64,000 nucleotides of DNA from Owenia fusiformis (taxonomy: Eukaryota > Annelida > Polychaeta > Sabellida > Oweniidae), in NCBI GenBank assembly GCA_903813345.2, contig CAIIXF020000012.1, positions 31,998,501-32,062,500 of the forward strand, read 5' to 3'. The position numbers were made by a program, and so were the translations under genes. Position 1 is the first letter of the stretch. The number at the start of each line of letters is the position of its first letter. Positions 48,601 to 59,154 of this stretch are shown here, one piece after another. Under the pieces are notes generated by a model. It had not been told where the DNA came from and did no database searches. It saw nothing but the letters and a program-made list of their open reading frames with translations.

Positions 48601-51600
48601 ATAATACCTACAATGACATAAAATATACAACAAGGCATTAACATGCAAAATGTCACCACCAGCCATTTGTTACAGATGCCAAACATGAAACACTAACCCA
48701 CAAGCACCAACTACAAACTGCCAAACACCATTGACAAAAAGTTGGAGACTATAAAATTGTCACCACTTGTGGTAGAGACATATCAAAAGCAGTGATCTCT
48801 GCAGCATTAAAGCAAGTGGGAGCTGCACCCAGCTGAGAATGTGAAAATAGGCTTGCACTCACCTGAAAGCCATTTGATCACTAAATAGTTGACCTAAATT
48901 GATAAAAGACAGAGATTTCGCACCTAGTGAAAGTACAACTTATAACGTATACTTATACTTATAGGTAAACGTACAAGGTGTTTCATAATGTGAGCTTTTC
49001 ATCATGAAAGATCTTCTCGGACTGTAATAAATACAGATCAAAAGGATGCCATTTGTACTTTCTTGAATTGTAGCATGTTTACACGGGATGTCATCGCCTG
49101 ATTTGGTCAATGTTAGGGAGCAGGTCGTTTTTACAATAAATTTCAATATTTTCACACAAAATATTTTTTTACTGAAAAACTGCTCATTCGCAGAGAAAAT
49201 GTACTAGCACATGCAATGACAATGTCAATCACGCTTCTGTACTAAATTCGGCGGAAGTCTTTTATAATCTAATACGAAGTTACTAAAAAAGGCGCGAACG
49301 CCCTACACTCAAAATGATCGTTTTTCCATTATAACTTTTTAACGTAATTTATCGAAGGCTTCTAATTATTATCCAAGATAGTCTAAATACCGATTAAAAT
49401 ATTTCTTACTTCAAACAGATACGCCGTCTTTTATTCAATTTTTTAAAAAATAATAAAAAATAACTCTTGTCAATGTTAGGGAGCAGTCAATGTTAGGGAG
49501 CAAAATGATTTTATCAGAATATTAAAAATGTAGCAAATGGCCATTTAAAATATGTATGGCATTTACAAACTGAACAATTTTGTTTGTATGATTATTTGAT
49601 ACCCTTTGGGGAGGAAAGCGTTAAAATTGTAAGAAAATCATTGAAAAGGTTATTTTGCATTTTTTATTTTCAGCTAAATCCTGTTTACGTTCGTTTTAGA
49701 AATATTTAGATGCGAACCATTCCTTCTTTATTCGTTGACCTCTAACTGTAAATGAATGGATGTATCGTTATATACACTTTTTGATGATGTCATCAGTTCA
49801 CAATCCTAAATTGTGGATGATAAATTATCTGAACTGATATATAGGCTTGAGAAATCTCCGACATCCTTCAGTTCTATGATTTGATATTTTCCTAGTATTA
49901 AAGTAAGAGAGTTAGTCTCGCACTTATCTTTACGACCGGGTATCACCTGATAGCTGGCACAAACGCTATGAAGGGCTCATTGCGCAGTTACATGTATGAT
50001 AGTAGATTTTTACACGTATACTTCAATTTGTCAATACTCAGACAATGCAGTATATAACCGATCTCTGTTATATGTGTACCACTTGCTAATGATACTCTAA
50101 AGCCCGGTATACACCAATGGGACAAGTTTTATTATTCTAACATTTCTAAAATATGATTGGACAAAGTTTTAGACTTTCTTTAAGTGTTACCGGTCTATTT
50201 CAAAACAATAATTTATATACAAAGATGAGCTCATTTATTTAAATACAATATCATGAATAAAGGGAGATGTCATGTAATTATTGTATCTGGTTAAATTGTG
50301 TATATTGTGCTGAGCAATACTGTATGCTTGTAAGGTTTATACCAAGGGGTATAAAACAATCATACAATCTTGTCTAGTTTATAAATGACATACATGTTTG
50401 TAAAGGCCAATTACTCTGATATTCTGATAAAACCATTTCGCCCCACTGCATTGTTTGCTCCGCCACATTGATCATACTTATTTTTTATTATTTAAAAAAA
50501 ATTAAAGAAAGGTGTACCTGTTTGAAGTAAGAAATATTTCAATATGTACTGAGATTATCCATGATAATAATTAACTTTCCTTCGTCAAAAATCTTTGAGA
50601 GTCCATTTTCTGAAGATAACAAAAATGCAAAACAATTTTTTTTATCGATTTTGTTAAATTTTGTTAAGGCAAGGGGTTTAAAATAATCATTCAAACAATA
50701 TTGTTTAGTTTATAAATGCCATACATATTTTAAATGGCCATTTGCTACATTTTTAATATTCTGATAAAATCATTTTGCTCCCTAACATTGACTGCTCCCT
50801 AACATTGACAAGAGTTATTTTTTATTATTTTTTAAAAAATTGAATAAAAGACGGAGTATCTGTTTGAAGTAAGAAATATTTTAATCGGTATTTAGACTAT
50901 CTTGGATAATAATTAGAAGCCTTCGTTAAATTACGTTAAAAAGTTATAATGGAAAAACGATCATTTTGAGTGTAGGGCGTTCGCGCCTTTTTTAGTAACT
51001 TCGTATTAGATTATAAAAGACTTCCGCCGAATTTCGTACAGAAGCGTGATTGACATTGTCATTGCATGTGCTAGTACATTTTCTCTGCGAATGAGCAGTT
51101 TTTCAGTAAAAAAATATTTTGTGTGAAAATATTGAAATTTATTGTAAAAACGACCTGCTCCCTAACATTGACCAAATCAGGCGATGACATCCCGTGGTTT
51201 AGTTGATCCAAATGTGTTTGTATAGAATAAAATAGGCTCATATATAGTACACAGTCTGGCAAATAAGGATTTTTTCACTATAGCCAAATTTGTCCAGAGA
51301 CATTTGAAACACTCTCGCCAAAATATTTTTCGTCTGGCCATAATTTTGTCTAGTCAGCATAAATTTTGCCCTCATCTCAAACTGTGCATGAATTGCGAAT
51401 GGTAATTTAAACTGCTTAAAATAAGTGGAAAGGCCACACATGTCTGTTTCCTGATCAATGGAATTTCAGATTTGGGGTAGGCAGGTAGGTAGGTTGGAAA
51501 AATCTTACTCATAATTTTTTGAGGGTAAATTAGACAGAGCATGCTGATCAAATGTCTATACTAGAGTTGTATGTACTAACAATATCGATAAAGAAAATTG

Positions 51601-54600
51601 TGTTATTAGGCTATACTGCTAGAGTATGTATCATCAAAGAAGCTTTTACTTCAGAGTTTGGAGAGATCAATATTTTGAAAATGTAGCATCTTTTGAATTG
51701 AACCTCTTTAAAATGAACATCATGAACTTTTTTTAGTCTAATGAGGATAAACAAATAAAGGAATCAAATGTGCAAGGAGTTCTAGACAGGTATCTGGTTG
51801 TTATAAATGAATGTTGACTTGAACAGTTTTTCATAAGTTATAAAGATGGCAGTGCGATCAATACAAATAGAATACCAAAATTGTTACCTCTGAGTAAGAG
51901 GGGGAATAACCCCAGGGTTCAAAGATGACATACGCTTATAATGTAAATCTGTATTGAGATGACATCGTCGCTGATTGGTCAAAAGTCGACAAACAAATGA
52001 CGTCATCAATGGCGGTTTCAAAATTTTCGAAATACGCTTCGAATAATATTATGTTCATTTCTGGCGTGTTAACCAATATCATAGCTTCTCATTTCACATC
52101 AAGATAAAGAAAGGTGTACGGAATATGCCTATATCAATTAAAACATCCCATCGAAGTGTAGTATTTGATAACTAGCCGATGAAAATTCGAACGAACGAAG
52201 GTGGTAAGCAAGAGAGGTAATTATGTCTGTCATCTTTAAACTCTGGGGCTTTCCCTCCTCTTCCTCTGAGTAGGCTAACTTCCTGCCTGCTCACGGCAAA
52301 ATTTAGATGATTTTTCAGTGTTTTTTTCTAAATACTGATGATTATATGGCTATTTTACTTCAAATTGTTCTTCTCTAAGGTAGGTGGCTTTATGTTCTTC
52401 TATTCTGATCATGTTTTAGGTAGAATAAAAAGCTTTGTGAATGGGAATAGGATCAACTATGAAAATTCATTTTTCAAGAATGTCGGGGATAAAAACTGTG
52501 AAGTTTAATAGATCTAACATCCATCGCCAAAATTGTCGAGATAGATCGCAACTTCTATCGCCAAATTTTTTTCACTCCCTGTTTTTGGCGTTTGGCGACC
52601 TCTTATTTGCCACACTGGTACATATGTCATAGACCCATCTCTTCTCAAATTGACTTTTTGGAGATGCTCGTTATGAAACACCCTGTATGTCATATGTTGA
52701 GCTACTGAATGGGTCGTTTCCAGAAATTGCTAGAACCTACTGGTTTGATTGGTGTTTCAAATTGATGGTTAAAGTATTTGATTAGATACTGTTCCCACTC
52801 AGCCAATTAATTTTAAAAAATGCTTGCGGTCAATTGTTCCACACACATGTAGGCAAATCTTCATACGGAGATCCAACTGTATACGTTATCATCTACGTAA
52901 ATATACCGTTTTGTAAGTTCATTGAACTTACAGGCCTCGCGCTTAACTTTTTTTATCAGGTAGGCCTAGTTGTTTCACTACTTAGTGAATTTTCCAGGTA
53001 GCTATTTGAGAGAACCAGATAGTGAAGATTTCGATCTTTATTCTTATGACTTACCAGCGCAATAATAAGATATTACACTGTAGTGATCTCCCCAGCAGCA
53101 ATTGTGCTGCACCCACCTGAGAATCAATTTGCACCTACTTGAAAATGAGAAAAACGTGAAAAATAGGCATATTTTTCCAATTTTGGTCTAAATTGTGAAA
53201 TAAGAATTTTGCACCCACTTGAGATAAAATCCTGGGGAGAACACTGCACTCTATTAGATATATGGAAGAAGTAAAAAATCCCCGGGAATTTCATGTATGG
53301 CAAAGTTTTCTTGCCAAATATGACTAATTTGCAACATCAGAACGGATTATAATAATGGAATGGATTGTTATTGGAGAGTTTACGGTAAAGATCGCTAAAT
53401 GAACCAAGAATCAATAAACAAATAAAATCAGTAAAAAATATTGCAGAATTCCCTAGTGGAGCCCCGCGAATTGAATGATATGTTCTCCCCGATCATCTTT
53501 ATTATTTCAGCTAGAGACCTTTCGATATCGATCTGATATTATACTGAAAGCCATTTGTTTAATGATAGATCGTCATTTTCCATGTAAAAGTCGTAAGAAT
53601 AACGAGAAATGTTAGAAAGAAAGAGGAAACGTCAAACTAAAGTTCATGACCTTGACAGTCATGTTGACATGCGCAAAAAAGCTGCGCAAAAGACTACTTG
53701 GTTAAATGCGGAAACGACTCTAAATTTGAACATTTCTTTCATTCATTTCAGCCTATTTTGAGATATTAGTTTAGAATTGTGTTAAAAGGACCCACTGATG
53801 CATATTTATCGGGAGGATGCATCGAATTACAACATGTGTCATTTTTATCACTTTTTAGTGTGAGTACTCTATTATCGCTCACTTCATTTCTCTGAAGTTC
53901 GATCTTTTTTCTTCTGGTCTGGCTGTTTGGAACTAGCGAAGTTAGCTAATTGGAGGAAATGACAAGTAGTGTTCTGGGAAAACAGGTAGCGAATCGCTAC
54001 CTTCGCAACGCTAATTTCGAGGCCTGACTTATACTGATCATGAAAACATTGAAATAATCAACTTGTTTGTGTAATGACTCACTTTAAAGAATCACGACTC
54101 CCTTTAAAGGATCGTGTTTATAATACACTACAACTACAAGGACACGGAAGCAAGCATTTAATTATAATGTGCATAATCTACACGTGCAGATGACAGTGCA
54201 TTCATAGTCTCTAGTTGATGGAGCTTTTCTATAACGGGAATAGTAATGTTCCATTGAGTACAATTTAAAATTGATTTTAGTAAATATAATAGTTCAACAT
54301 GACCCTTTAAAGTGGGAGTATCGATTGCCGAGTCGTATCCAATGATCCTGGGCCTATCGTAAAATGAAAGCTTTGAATATGTTGTTGCCTTTAAAAATGT
54401 ATCTATTTTCCATGTATGCTACTAGAATTTGTGCACATACCTTATAACGATCGATAATGGCAAAGGAAAATCCTCTAATTCTTCGTCATAATTTCTCCTT
54501 CGACGTCCGCCATTTTTTATTAAACCGGAAGTTTTTCTCTGACGTCCGCGCAATGTTTTTTCACTTTTATTTCAGATTACGCTTCGGATTCAACATTTAA

Positions 54601-56536
54601 TGCTTTCTAATATTAATTAAGTGTTTTCTATCAGAAAGATTTCATAAAAAGACTCACACTATCAGAGATTTTATCGATTCGAGCAGCCAGAAAAATTAGT
54701 TTCAATTTCACCCGCTAGGTGTTTTGACGTCGACTTGGAAAGAATTTGAAAAATCTATGAGTGGGACTCCTTGTATGGAATTGTAGATTCTAAACGATTT
54801 GCCAGTTCTACTGGTTGATGAATATTGCCATATGCATACATTTTTATAAAATAGGAATAAGGAAGAAGATGTTGGACCAAACTTCACCCCGATAGCTCAG
54901 AAAAGGTAAAATTTCTCCATTTTTCTCTCCACAGACCTTAGAGCCGCTTTAAACTATACGTATACGTATAAATTGTACTTTCACTTATGTGCGAAATCTC
55001 TCTAATATGTGCAACAGTGATCTAAAATACAGAATTCTACAATAATGATCTAAATTGAGCAAGTTGAGGGGTGGCCATTGTTTATGTAACCAAGAGGATT
55101 GTAGCAATTGTAAACAATTAAAATATCAATATACTAATAATACTTTGATGGCATCTGCGTGACACTTCAAGCTAAGGCATGGTCTAGGTAGTCGACCATT
55201 GTATTAATTGCTTAAAGCTTTTATAGGTTTTAAAGTTATATTTTAACTACCTCAGATTTAATCAGACATTCTCAGTGTTAAAGCCAAGTCCAAATTATTA
55301 AAAAGCCCCAGAACAACAATGGAATAAACATTCAAAACATACAGTATCCATCAATTTATTGTACATCACATTATCATAAACTGTCAAAATAATAGATACA
55401 GTCAATTAAATGTATTTCATAGTCACCAGTTGAACCTAAAAAGTAAGAAATCTAAAGACATTGCGCAATGATATATGGAAAAACATATTCATACTGCACA
55501 TGAATGACATTTGTCCATTTCAGATTATTTAATTTTTAGTGCAATAAGCCTGTGCTGGCTGTTGATTTGTGATTGCAAGACAGCACATATTTTCCTCATA
55601 ATGCTCATATTATCTAATTAATCAGCCTAAATATGTTGATTGAAAGATTGTTCAGAGAATAGGGGATTGAGCATTGAGGTCAATTAAATAATCAAAGTAG
55701 AAGGTATTTTAGCATTGCCATTCCCAGGTGCGATATCATAATATAACACAATACATGCACATCGATTTCTGGAAGCAGATCGAACAGAGCATGGTCATAA
55801 GTATATGGAGAACAAGACAACGGCTTATATTAGCTATGATGCATTCTGATTAGTTGAAAAATTCAATTAGAGCACAGTAATGCTTTAATAAGTACTATAT
55901 GCGATGTAGGGAGAATGGGTGTGAAGTAGACACAATTTTGAGGTAACTTCGACATGTGGGGTAACTTCGACACTTTGTTGTTTATTTGCTCTAATTTCCG
56001 ATCTAGGGGGAAGCCATGTTTTTTTTCTCGCATGGATCAAGATCTTGCAAGATTTTAATTTTTCCAGAAATCAAACATGGTGGAAAACGGAAATTCTACT
56101 TCTAATAAGTAAGTGTCGAAGTTGCCCCGTCTCTTATGTCAACATTACCCCACATGTTGATGTTACACCCCTTTGCCCTAATGATCAATAAAACTGATCA
56201 ATCATGTATTCAAATGATGATTGATCATGATATAATGTTAGCAACTCATGTCGACATTGCACCCCTCTACCATATTCTATCTGTTCAAGTGCCTAGAGAA
56301 GGCCACAGTTCAACATGAATATTACTAAGCTACATCAACTGACTGTAACATGTAATCCAAAAATCTTTAAATAATTTCGATTTTTTTTCATTATTTTTTA
56401 TGAAAAATTGAATGTGTACAGATTTGAAACGCCTCTAAAAGTTTAAAGAAAGCAAGACGATTGACAAAACTTCGACAAACTGCAGTTCATGTACTAGCTT
56501 TCATCGTAAGATAAACATTACCTTGTCATCAGACAT
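45448..56536 (-). CDS. RANBP1: Ran-binding protein 1, six coding exons
   Basis: Exons 56536-56522, 48590-48484, 48122-47965, 47249-47121, 46695-46633 and 45653-45448 join in phase to 678 nt, 225 aa plus stop. The protein is a cytoplasmic co-factor of RanGAP that binds Ran-GTP and releases it from importins. The RanBD1 domain spans about residues 15-158: [85 protein letters not shown] and [13 protein letters not shown]. The C-terminal tail is acidic and rich in Ser/Lys. It keeps a leucine-rich export signal, [10 protein letters not shown] (197-206), as in the mammalian protein. The 15-nt first exon (MSDDK) was chosen because it ends in phase 0 at a good donor and the following acceptor begins [11 protein letters not shown]. 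Intron 1 is about 7.9 kb. TRMT2A lies divergently upstream. Confidence 0.95.
46018..46415. mobile_element. 398-bp long-palindrome MITE in RANBP1 intron 5
   Basis: It begins GTAGAGTCCATTTCACTG and ends CAGTGAAATGGACTCTAC. Inversion continues inward through ATAAGAAAT / ATTTCTTAT, ATATATGGAAAA / TTTTCCATATAT and GTACATGAATGACATTTGT / ACAAATGTCATTCATGTAC to a central AATAACATGGC hairpin. Related copies are at 41690, 42570 and partly 55440-55560. Confidence 0.87.
46443..46600. mobile_element. Pogo/Tigger-like MITE in RANBP1 intron 5
   Basis: The ends TAGTAGAACCTGTCC and GGTTTTACTGTA form terminal inverted repeats of the CAGTA-AACC type, bounded by TA. Inner text (ATTCAGATTAGAGAGGTGTT) recurs near 60985-61110 and 63265-63335 in TRMT2A introns. 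Confidence 0.55.
46633..46695 (-). CDS. RANBP1: RANBP1 exon 5
   Basis: Acceptor CTGTTTCAG|ATGCAC and donor TCTAAAG|GTAAGC, 63 nt, phase 1 both sides. It encodes [20 protein letters not shown], the end of the RanBD fold. Confidence 0.95.
47121..47249 (-). CDS. RANBP1: RANBP1 exon 4
   Basis: Acceptor TTGTTTTCAG|TAAATC and donor GCAGAAA|GTGAGT, 129 nt, phase 1 both sides. It encodes [18 protein letters not shown], then [20 protein letters not shown]. Confidence 0.96.
47965..48122 (-). CDS. RANBP1: RANBP1 exon 3
   Basis: Acceptor TTTCTTTTAG|GCGGGC and donor CACTTTT|GTAAGT, 158 nt, phase 2 in and phase 1 out. It encodes [20 protein letters not shown] and [11 protein letters not shown]...[16 protein letters not shown], the Ran-contact core. 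Confidence 0.97.
48484..48590 (-). CDS. RANBP1: RANBP1 exon 2
   Basis: Acceptor TTTTTTGCAG|CATGAT and donor TCAAATT|GTAAGT, 107 nt, phase 0 in and phase 2 out. It encodes [20 protein letters not shown] and an acidic stretch before the RanBD core. Confidence 0.95.
48605..48785. mobile_element. GTGGTGACA-type dispersed element (RANBP1 intron 1)
   Basis: It contains AAGGCATTAACATGCAAAAT, GTCACCACCAGCCATTTGTT and AATTGTCACCACTTGTGGTA, the reverse complement of the element at 62743-62910. A further partial copy is at 46780-46860, and a second family member at 63580-63980. Together they suggest a MITE family enriched in these genes. Confidence 0.6.
49082..51196. mobile_element. 2.1-kb foldback element with 5-bp target duplication
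   Basis: The ends are CACGGGATGTCATCGCCTGA and TCAGGCGATGACATCCCGTG, flanked on both sides by GTTTA (49077-49081 and 51197-51201). The inverted arms stay highly similar for about 430 bp and can be followed, with decay, for about 530-600 bp. GTCAATGTTAGGGAGCA recurs several times in each arm. A degenerate third copy of the arm lies at 50410-50620 in the same direction as the right arm. No transposase frame exists. It sits in RANBP1 intron 1. Confidence 0.9.
51889..52276. mobile_element. MITE with ~45-bp inverted repeats (RANBP1 intron 1)
   Basis: TTACCTCTGAGTAAGAGGGG near the left is mirrored by CCCTCCTCTTCCTCTGAGTA at the right. GGGTTCAAAGATGACA mirrors TGTCATCTTTAAACTC. Internal GTCGCTGATTGGTC and TGACGTCATC are present. 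Confidence 0.7.
54441..54546 (-). promoter_or_regulatory. Orphan promoter-like site and candidate first exon in RANBP1 intron 1
   Basis: On the minus strand AAAATGGCGG (YY1-like initiator, at about 54507-54516) is preceded by ACTTCCGG (ETS, 54525-54532) and GACGTC (54541-54546). It is followed by a clean donor, TTATAAG|GTATGT, at 54441/54440. The frame from the ATG ([12 protein letters not shown]) stops after 12 codons. Another frame is open to the donor ([20 protein letters not shown]) but has no ATG. Neither fits RANBP1 exon 2 in phase. It may be the start of an unrecognised nested gene or an alternative noncoding RANBP1 leader. Confidence 0.4.
55905..56275. mobile_element. Inverted-repeat element with GTCGAAGT motifs (RANBP1 intron 1)
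   Basis: GGTGTGAAGTAGACA, ACATGTGGGGTAACTTCGAC and AATTTCCG at the left are mirrored by CGGAAATTCTACTTC, GTGTCGAAGTTGCCCC and TACCCCACATGT at the right. The spacing is consistent with a MITE of about 370 bp. Confidence 0.6.
56522..56536 (-). CDS. RANBP1: RANBP1 exon 1 (start codon, five codons)
   Basis: ATGTCTGATGACAAG|GTAATG encodes MSDDK and leaves in phase 0, exactly what exon 2 needs. It lies about 55 bp downstream of a perfect E2F site. The alternative ATG at 54513 does not join in frame. Confidence 0.8.
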
Positions 56537-56800
56537 GATTACGGAGATGTTGTTAGATTTTTGTACAAAATCGAGCGATATTTCCTGGATTCCCGCGAAA
56601 TTCAAAATGAGGCTTCATTTACCTCAGGGAAAAGTATATTTATGAACCGGATACAAATGCCACACATAGACAAAACCATACTATATAAGTAAATAATACG
56701 TTTAAAAATGTTACACTGTCTTTAATTGCTTCGAATTGTATGAAATCGAAGATATATCGGAGAAAAAATAGTTGGTTTACCAGAAAATCAAAGTCCGGAA
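56537..56800. promoter_or_regulatory. Putative bidirectional RANBP1/TRMT2A promoter
   Basis: The interval separates the RANBP1 start codon (minus) from a candidate TRMT2A leader exon (plus). It holds TTCCCGCGAAA at 56590-56600, a perfect E2F consensus. In mouse the orthologous genes share one bidirectional promoter and RanBP1 is E2F-controlled. Here the position is inferred from gene geometry. No TATA box is evident near the expected start sites. Confidence 0.6.
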
Positions 56801-56916
56801 TCCAAGATGTCTGCGCCCATGTCCTGCAACATTTTCTTGTGAAAAAATAGTAAAATATATCCAAACTACCACTTAGGCTAGAAATTCACGAAACTACATA
56901 GATCCAAATTGAAAAG
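56800..56916 (+). other. TRMT2A: Candidate TRMT2A 5' untranslated exon
   Basis: A strong plus-strand donor, TTGAAAAG|GTAAGTAG, lies at 56917. A matching acceptor, TTTGCCCATAG|G, lies just before the first coding exon (58660). The 5' limit is unknown. A short upstream ATG frame at about 56810 (MSAPMSCNIFL, then stop) would be a uORF if transcribed. Confidence 0.45.
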
Positions 56917-57029
56917 GTAAGTAGACTAACTTTTCTCTTGTCAATTCTGATTCACAATCACAGTCAGTGTGCACCACAGTGAGCACAATCAAATATCTTC
57001 AATATTATTTTTCTGTTATATGGTAGCAT

Positions 57030-58002
57030 GGGCTTTGAAAGCCCATGATGGTAGATATAAGCTTAGATAGATGGTGCTGACTGTGGTATGCACAGGCTTG
57101 TCAACCTGGGAACACCTAAACGAGTGACTGTTTTGCTTGACAATAATCAGAAAAATGCGTATTTGCGTGACATTTCTGTCACCCCCACAAAAAATGGGTG
57201 TGATTTCAATTTCTTCAGCAAATAGGTGACAAATATGCAAATTGCGGGACAGTTGGACGGATGGTATGCAGGTATGATTTGGGGCAAGCCTTGTGTTCTG
57301 ATATCTATTGATGGCACTTCCAGGTTATCCCGTTCCCGGACTATGGTCCTGTGAACATCTCAATCTTTTGCCTGTGCGATTACAACATGGGAGAATTCTT
57401 TACTGATCTTACACTTCAGATACCTACTTCAATAGATTCCTTGGTAATTTAGCATTCTTTTCGTGTAGTTGAATCCACAATTGTCTGGGTTTATCGGCAG
57501 AACGAAGACATTTTCGTTTTTGATCGCAATATTTGCGTGTAACATTTAACCTTTTTCAACCGTCAAATTCCTCCATATTGGTACTTCCGGGCTACATCCG
57601 GGACAGCCAAACGGGGGATTCCCCGTTTAAATCCAACCGCCATTTTGAAAAGTGATGGAATCTCTCTCGATGAAAAAGAGAAAATGTTCTCGTTCTGCCG
57701 ATATACCCAGACAATCGGCGGTTCCAATATATTAGAAGTTACATCTTGAGTTCTATAATGCATTGAGGTAGGTATCTTAAGTGTAAGGGGCGTAGATAAT
57801 TCTCCCATGTTGTAATCGTACAGGCAAATTAATGCGATCAGTGCAGGACTATAGTCCGGGAACGGGATAACTTCCAGGCTCAGCCACCAATCAATATCAG
57901 GTGTGGATACAGGTTTCTGTGTTGTGGAAGAACAGTTCCAACCCGAACCAGTCTTACGCACATACACTATTTGGTGTTCTCTGAGACCATGGGCTTTCAA
58001 CT
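57030..58002. mobile_element. ~970-bp palindromic element in TRMT2A first intron
   Basis: The ends carry CATGGGCTTT / AAAGCCCATG. The inverted arms share TTATCCCGTTCCCGGACTAT / ATAGTCCGGGAACGGGATAA, TACAACATGGGAGAATTCTT / AATTCTCCCATGTTGTAATC and TCTGCCGATA / TATCGGCAGA. The 145-aa minus frame at 57563-58000 is a by-product of one arm. Confidence 0.82.
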
Positions 58003-58740
58003 AGACTTACTTCCTTATTTTCATTTCAAAGGAAATTGAATTGTTTCTGTTGTGGAAGTAACACTTTTAGATGTTTAGACTTAAAGGTGCAACAAGTAGT
58101 GCAATGATCATGGACCAGTGTCAAAATATATTTAAGTTTGGATATTTCATCAAGACTAACATCTTTTTTTATTTTCTACAAAGAAACCCCCTAGATAATC
58201 ATTATTTCAGCTTATATTCCTCTTGAAACATGGTGGATCTTAAAAATATAAAAGTGGACATCCCCTTTTTGAAGCTTTGAACTGTATTTACACTTTTTAA
58301 TGCCGAAATTGATAGTTTATCCATACATTTTAAGAAAATAGGTATGTCAAAGAAGATGTTAAGCCAACTGTTTCCTTGATAGCTCAGAAAAAGTTAAAAT
58401 TTTCTTATTTTCTCTCTACAAGCCTTATTGCCCCTTTAATGTAACTATTTTCCAGGAAAACGCAGCCCTATCACCTCGTCGATTCAAATTCCCATTGTTC
58501 TGTTGTCAGGGGTCTCACCCACAGGTGTATTGGAAACATCTTCAGCATAACCGTTCAATCGTAATAAATTGTATTTATGTTATATTTATCCTTTTTACAT
58601 GCTATAATTGTGTATTCAGTCAAGTTTAGAGTTTGGGAACAATCAATATTTGCCCATAGGTAGTGGTGGGAGCTAATTTAATTTTAAGAAATTTTTCTAT
58701 TAAGTTATTAAAATATTCTGCCATTATGATTATAGTTGTC

Positions 58741-59154
58741 ATGGCAACAGAAGGTGACACCACTCCTATGGAAACATCTCAATCAGGCAACCCATCTGAC
58801 ATGACAGATGTTGAGAATGTGAAAGATAATGTAAAAATTGAAGAAAGCGTTGATGGAAAAGACAATGTAAAAGATGAAGTAAAAGATAATGGAAAAGACA
58901 ATGAGAAAGCTGTACTAAAAGATGATGAACAAGATAATGTTAAAGATACAGTGAAAGATGATGACAAAGGCAATGAGAAGGATACAGTAACGATTGAGAG
59001 AAATGACAGTGAAGAAGATACAATAGAGAATGATGCAGAACCAAAGAAGGATGATGACCTAAATGATCCTTATGGTTACATCAAAAGAGATGAATTTACA
59101 ACAGAAATCTTTAAGATTGAAATTGGGAACATTCCTAAGATCTACTCTTGGTCA
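58741..59154 (+). CDS. TRMT2A: TRMT2A coding exon 1
   Basis: 138 codons, donor TGGTCA|GTAAGT, phase 0. It holds a low-complexity Asp/Lys/Asn/Val region, then DPYGYIKRDEF and the first RRM strand, FKIEIGNIPK. The exon probably begins at 58660 with a short leader. Confidence 0.9.

Noticed and set aside
54441-54513. ATGGCGGACGTC as the RANBP1 start exon
   Set aside because: The frame hits a stop after 12 codons and its donor phase does not match exon 2. The ATG at 56536 joins perfectly.
57563-58000. 145-aa minus-strand open frame
   Set aside because: It is contained in one arm of a palindromic element and has no recognisable domain.
58779-58973. Minus-strand Ser/Phe/Leu-rich frame
   Set aside because: Antisense shadow of the Asp/Lys repeats in TRMT2A exon 1.
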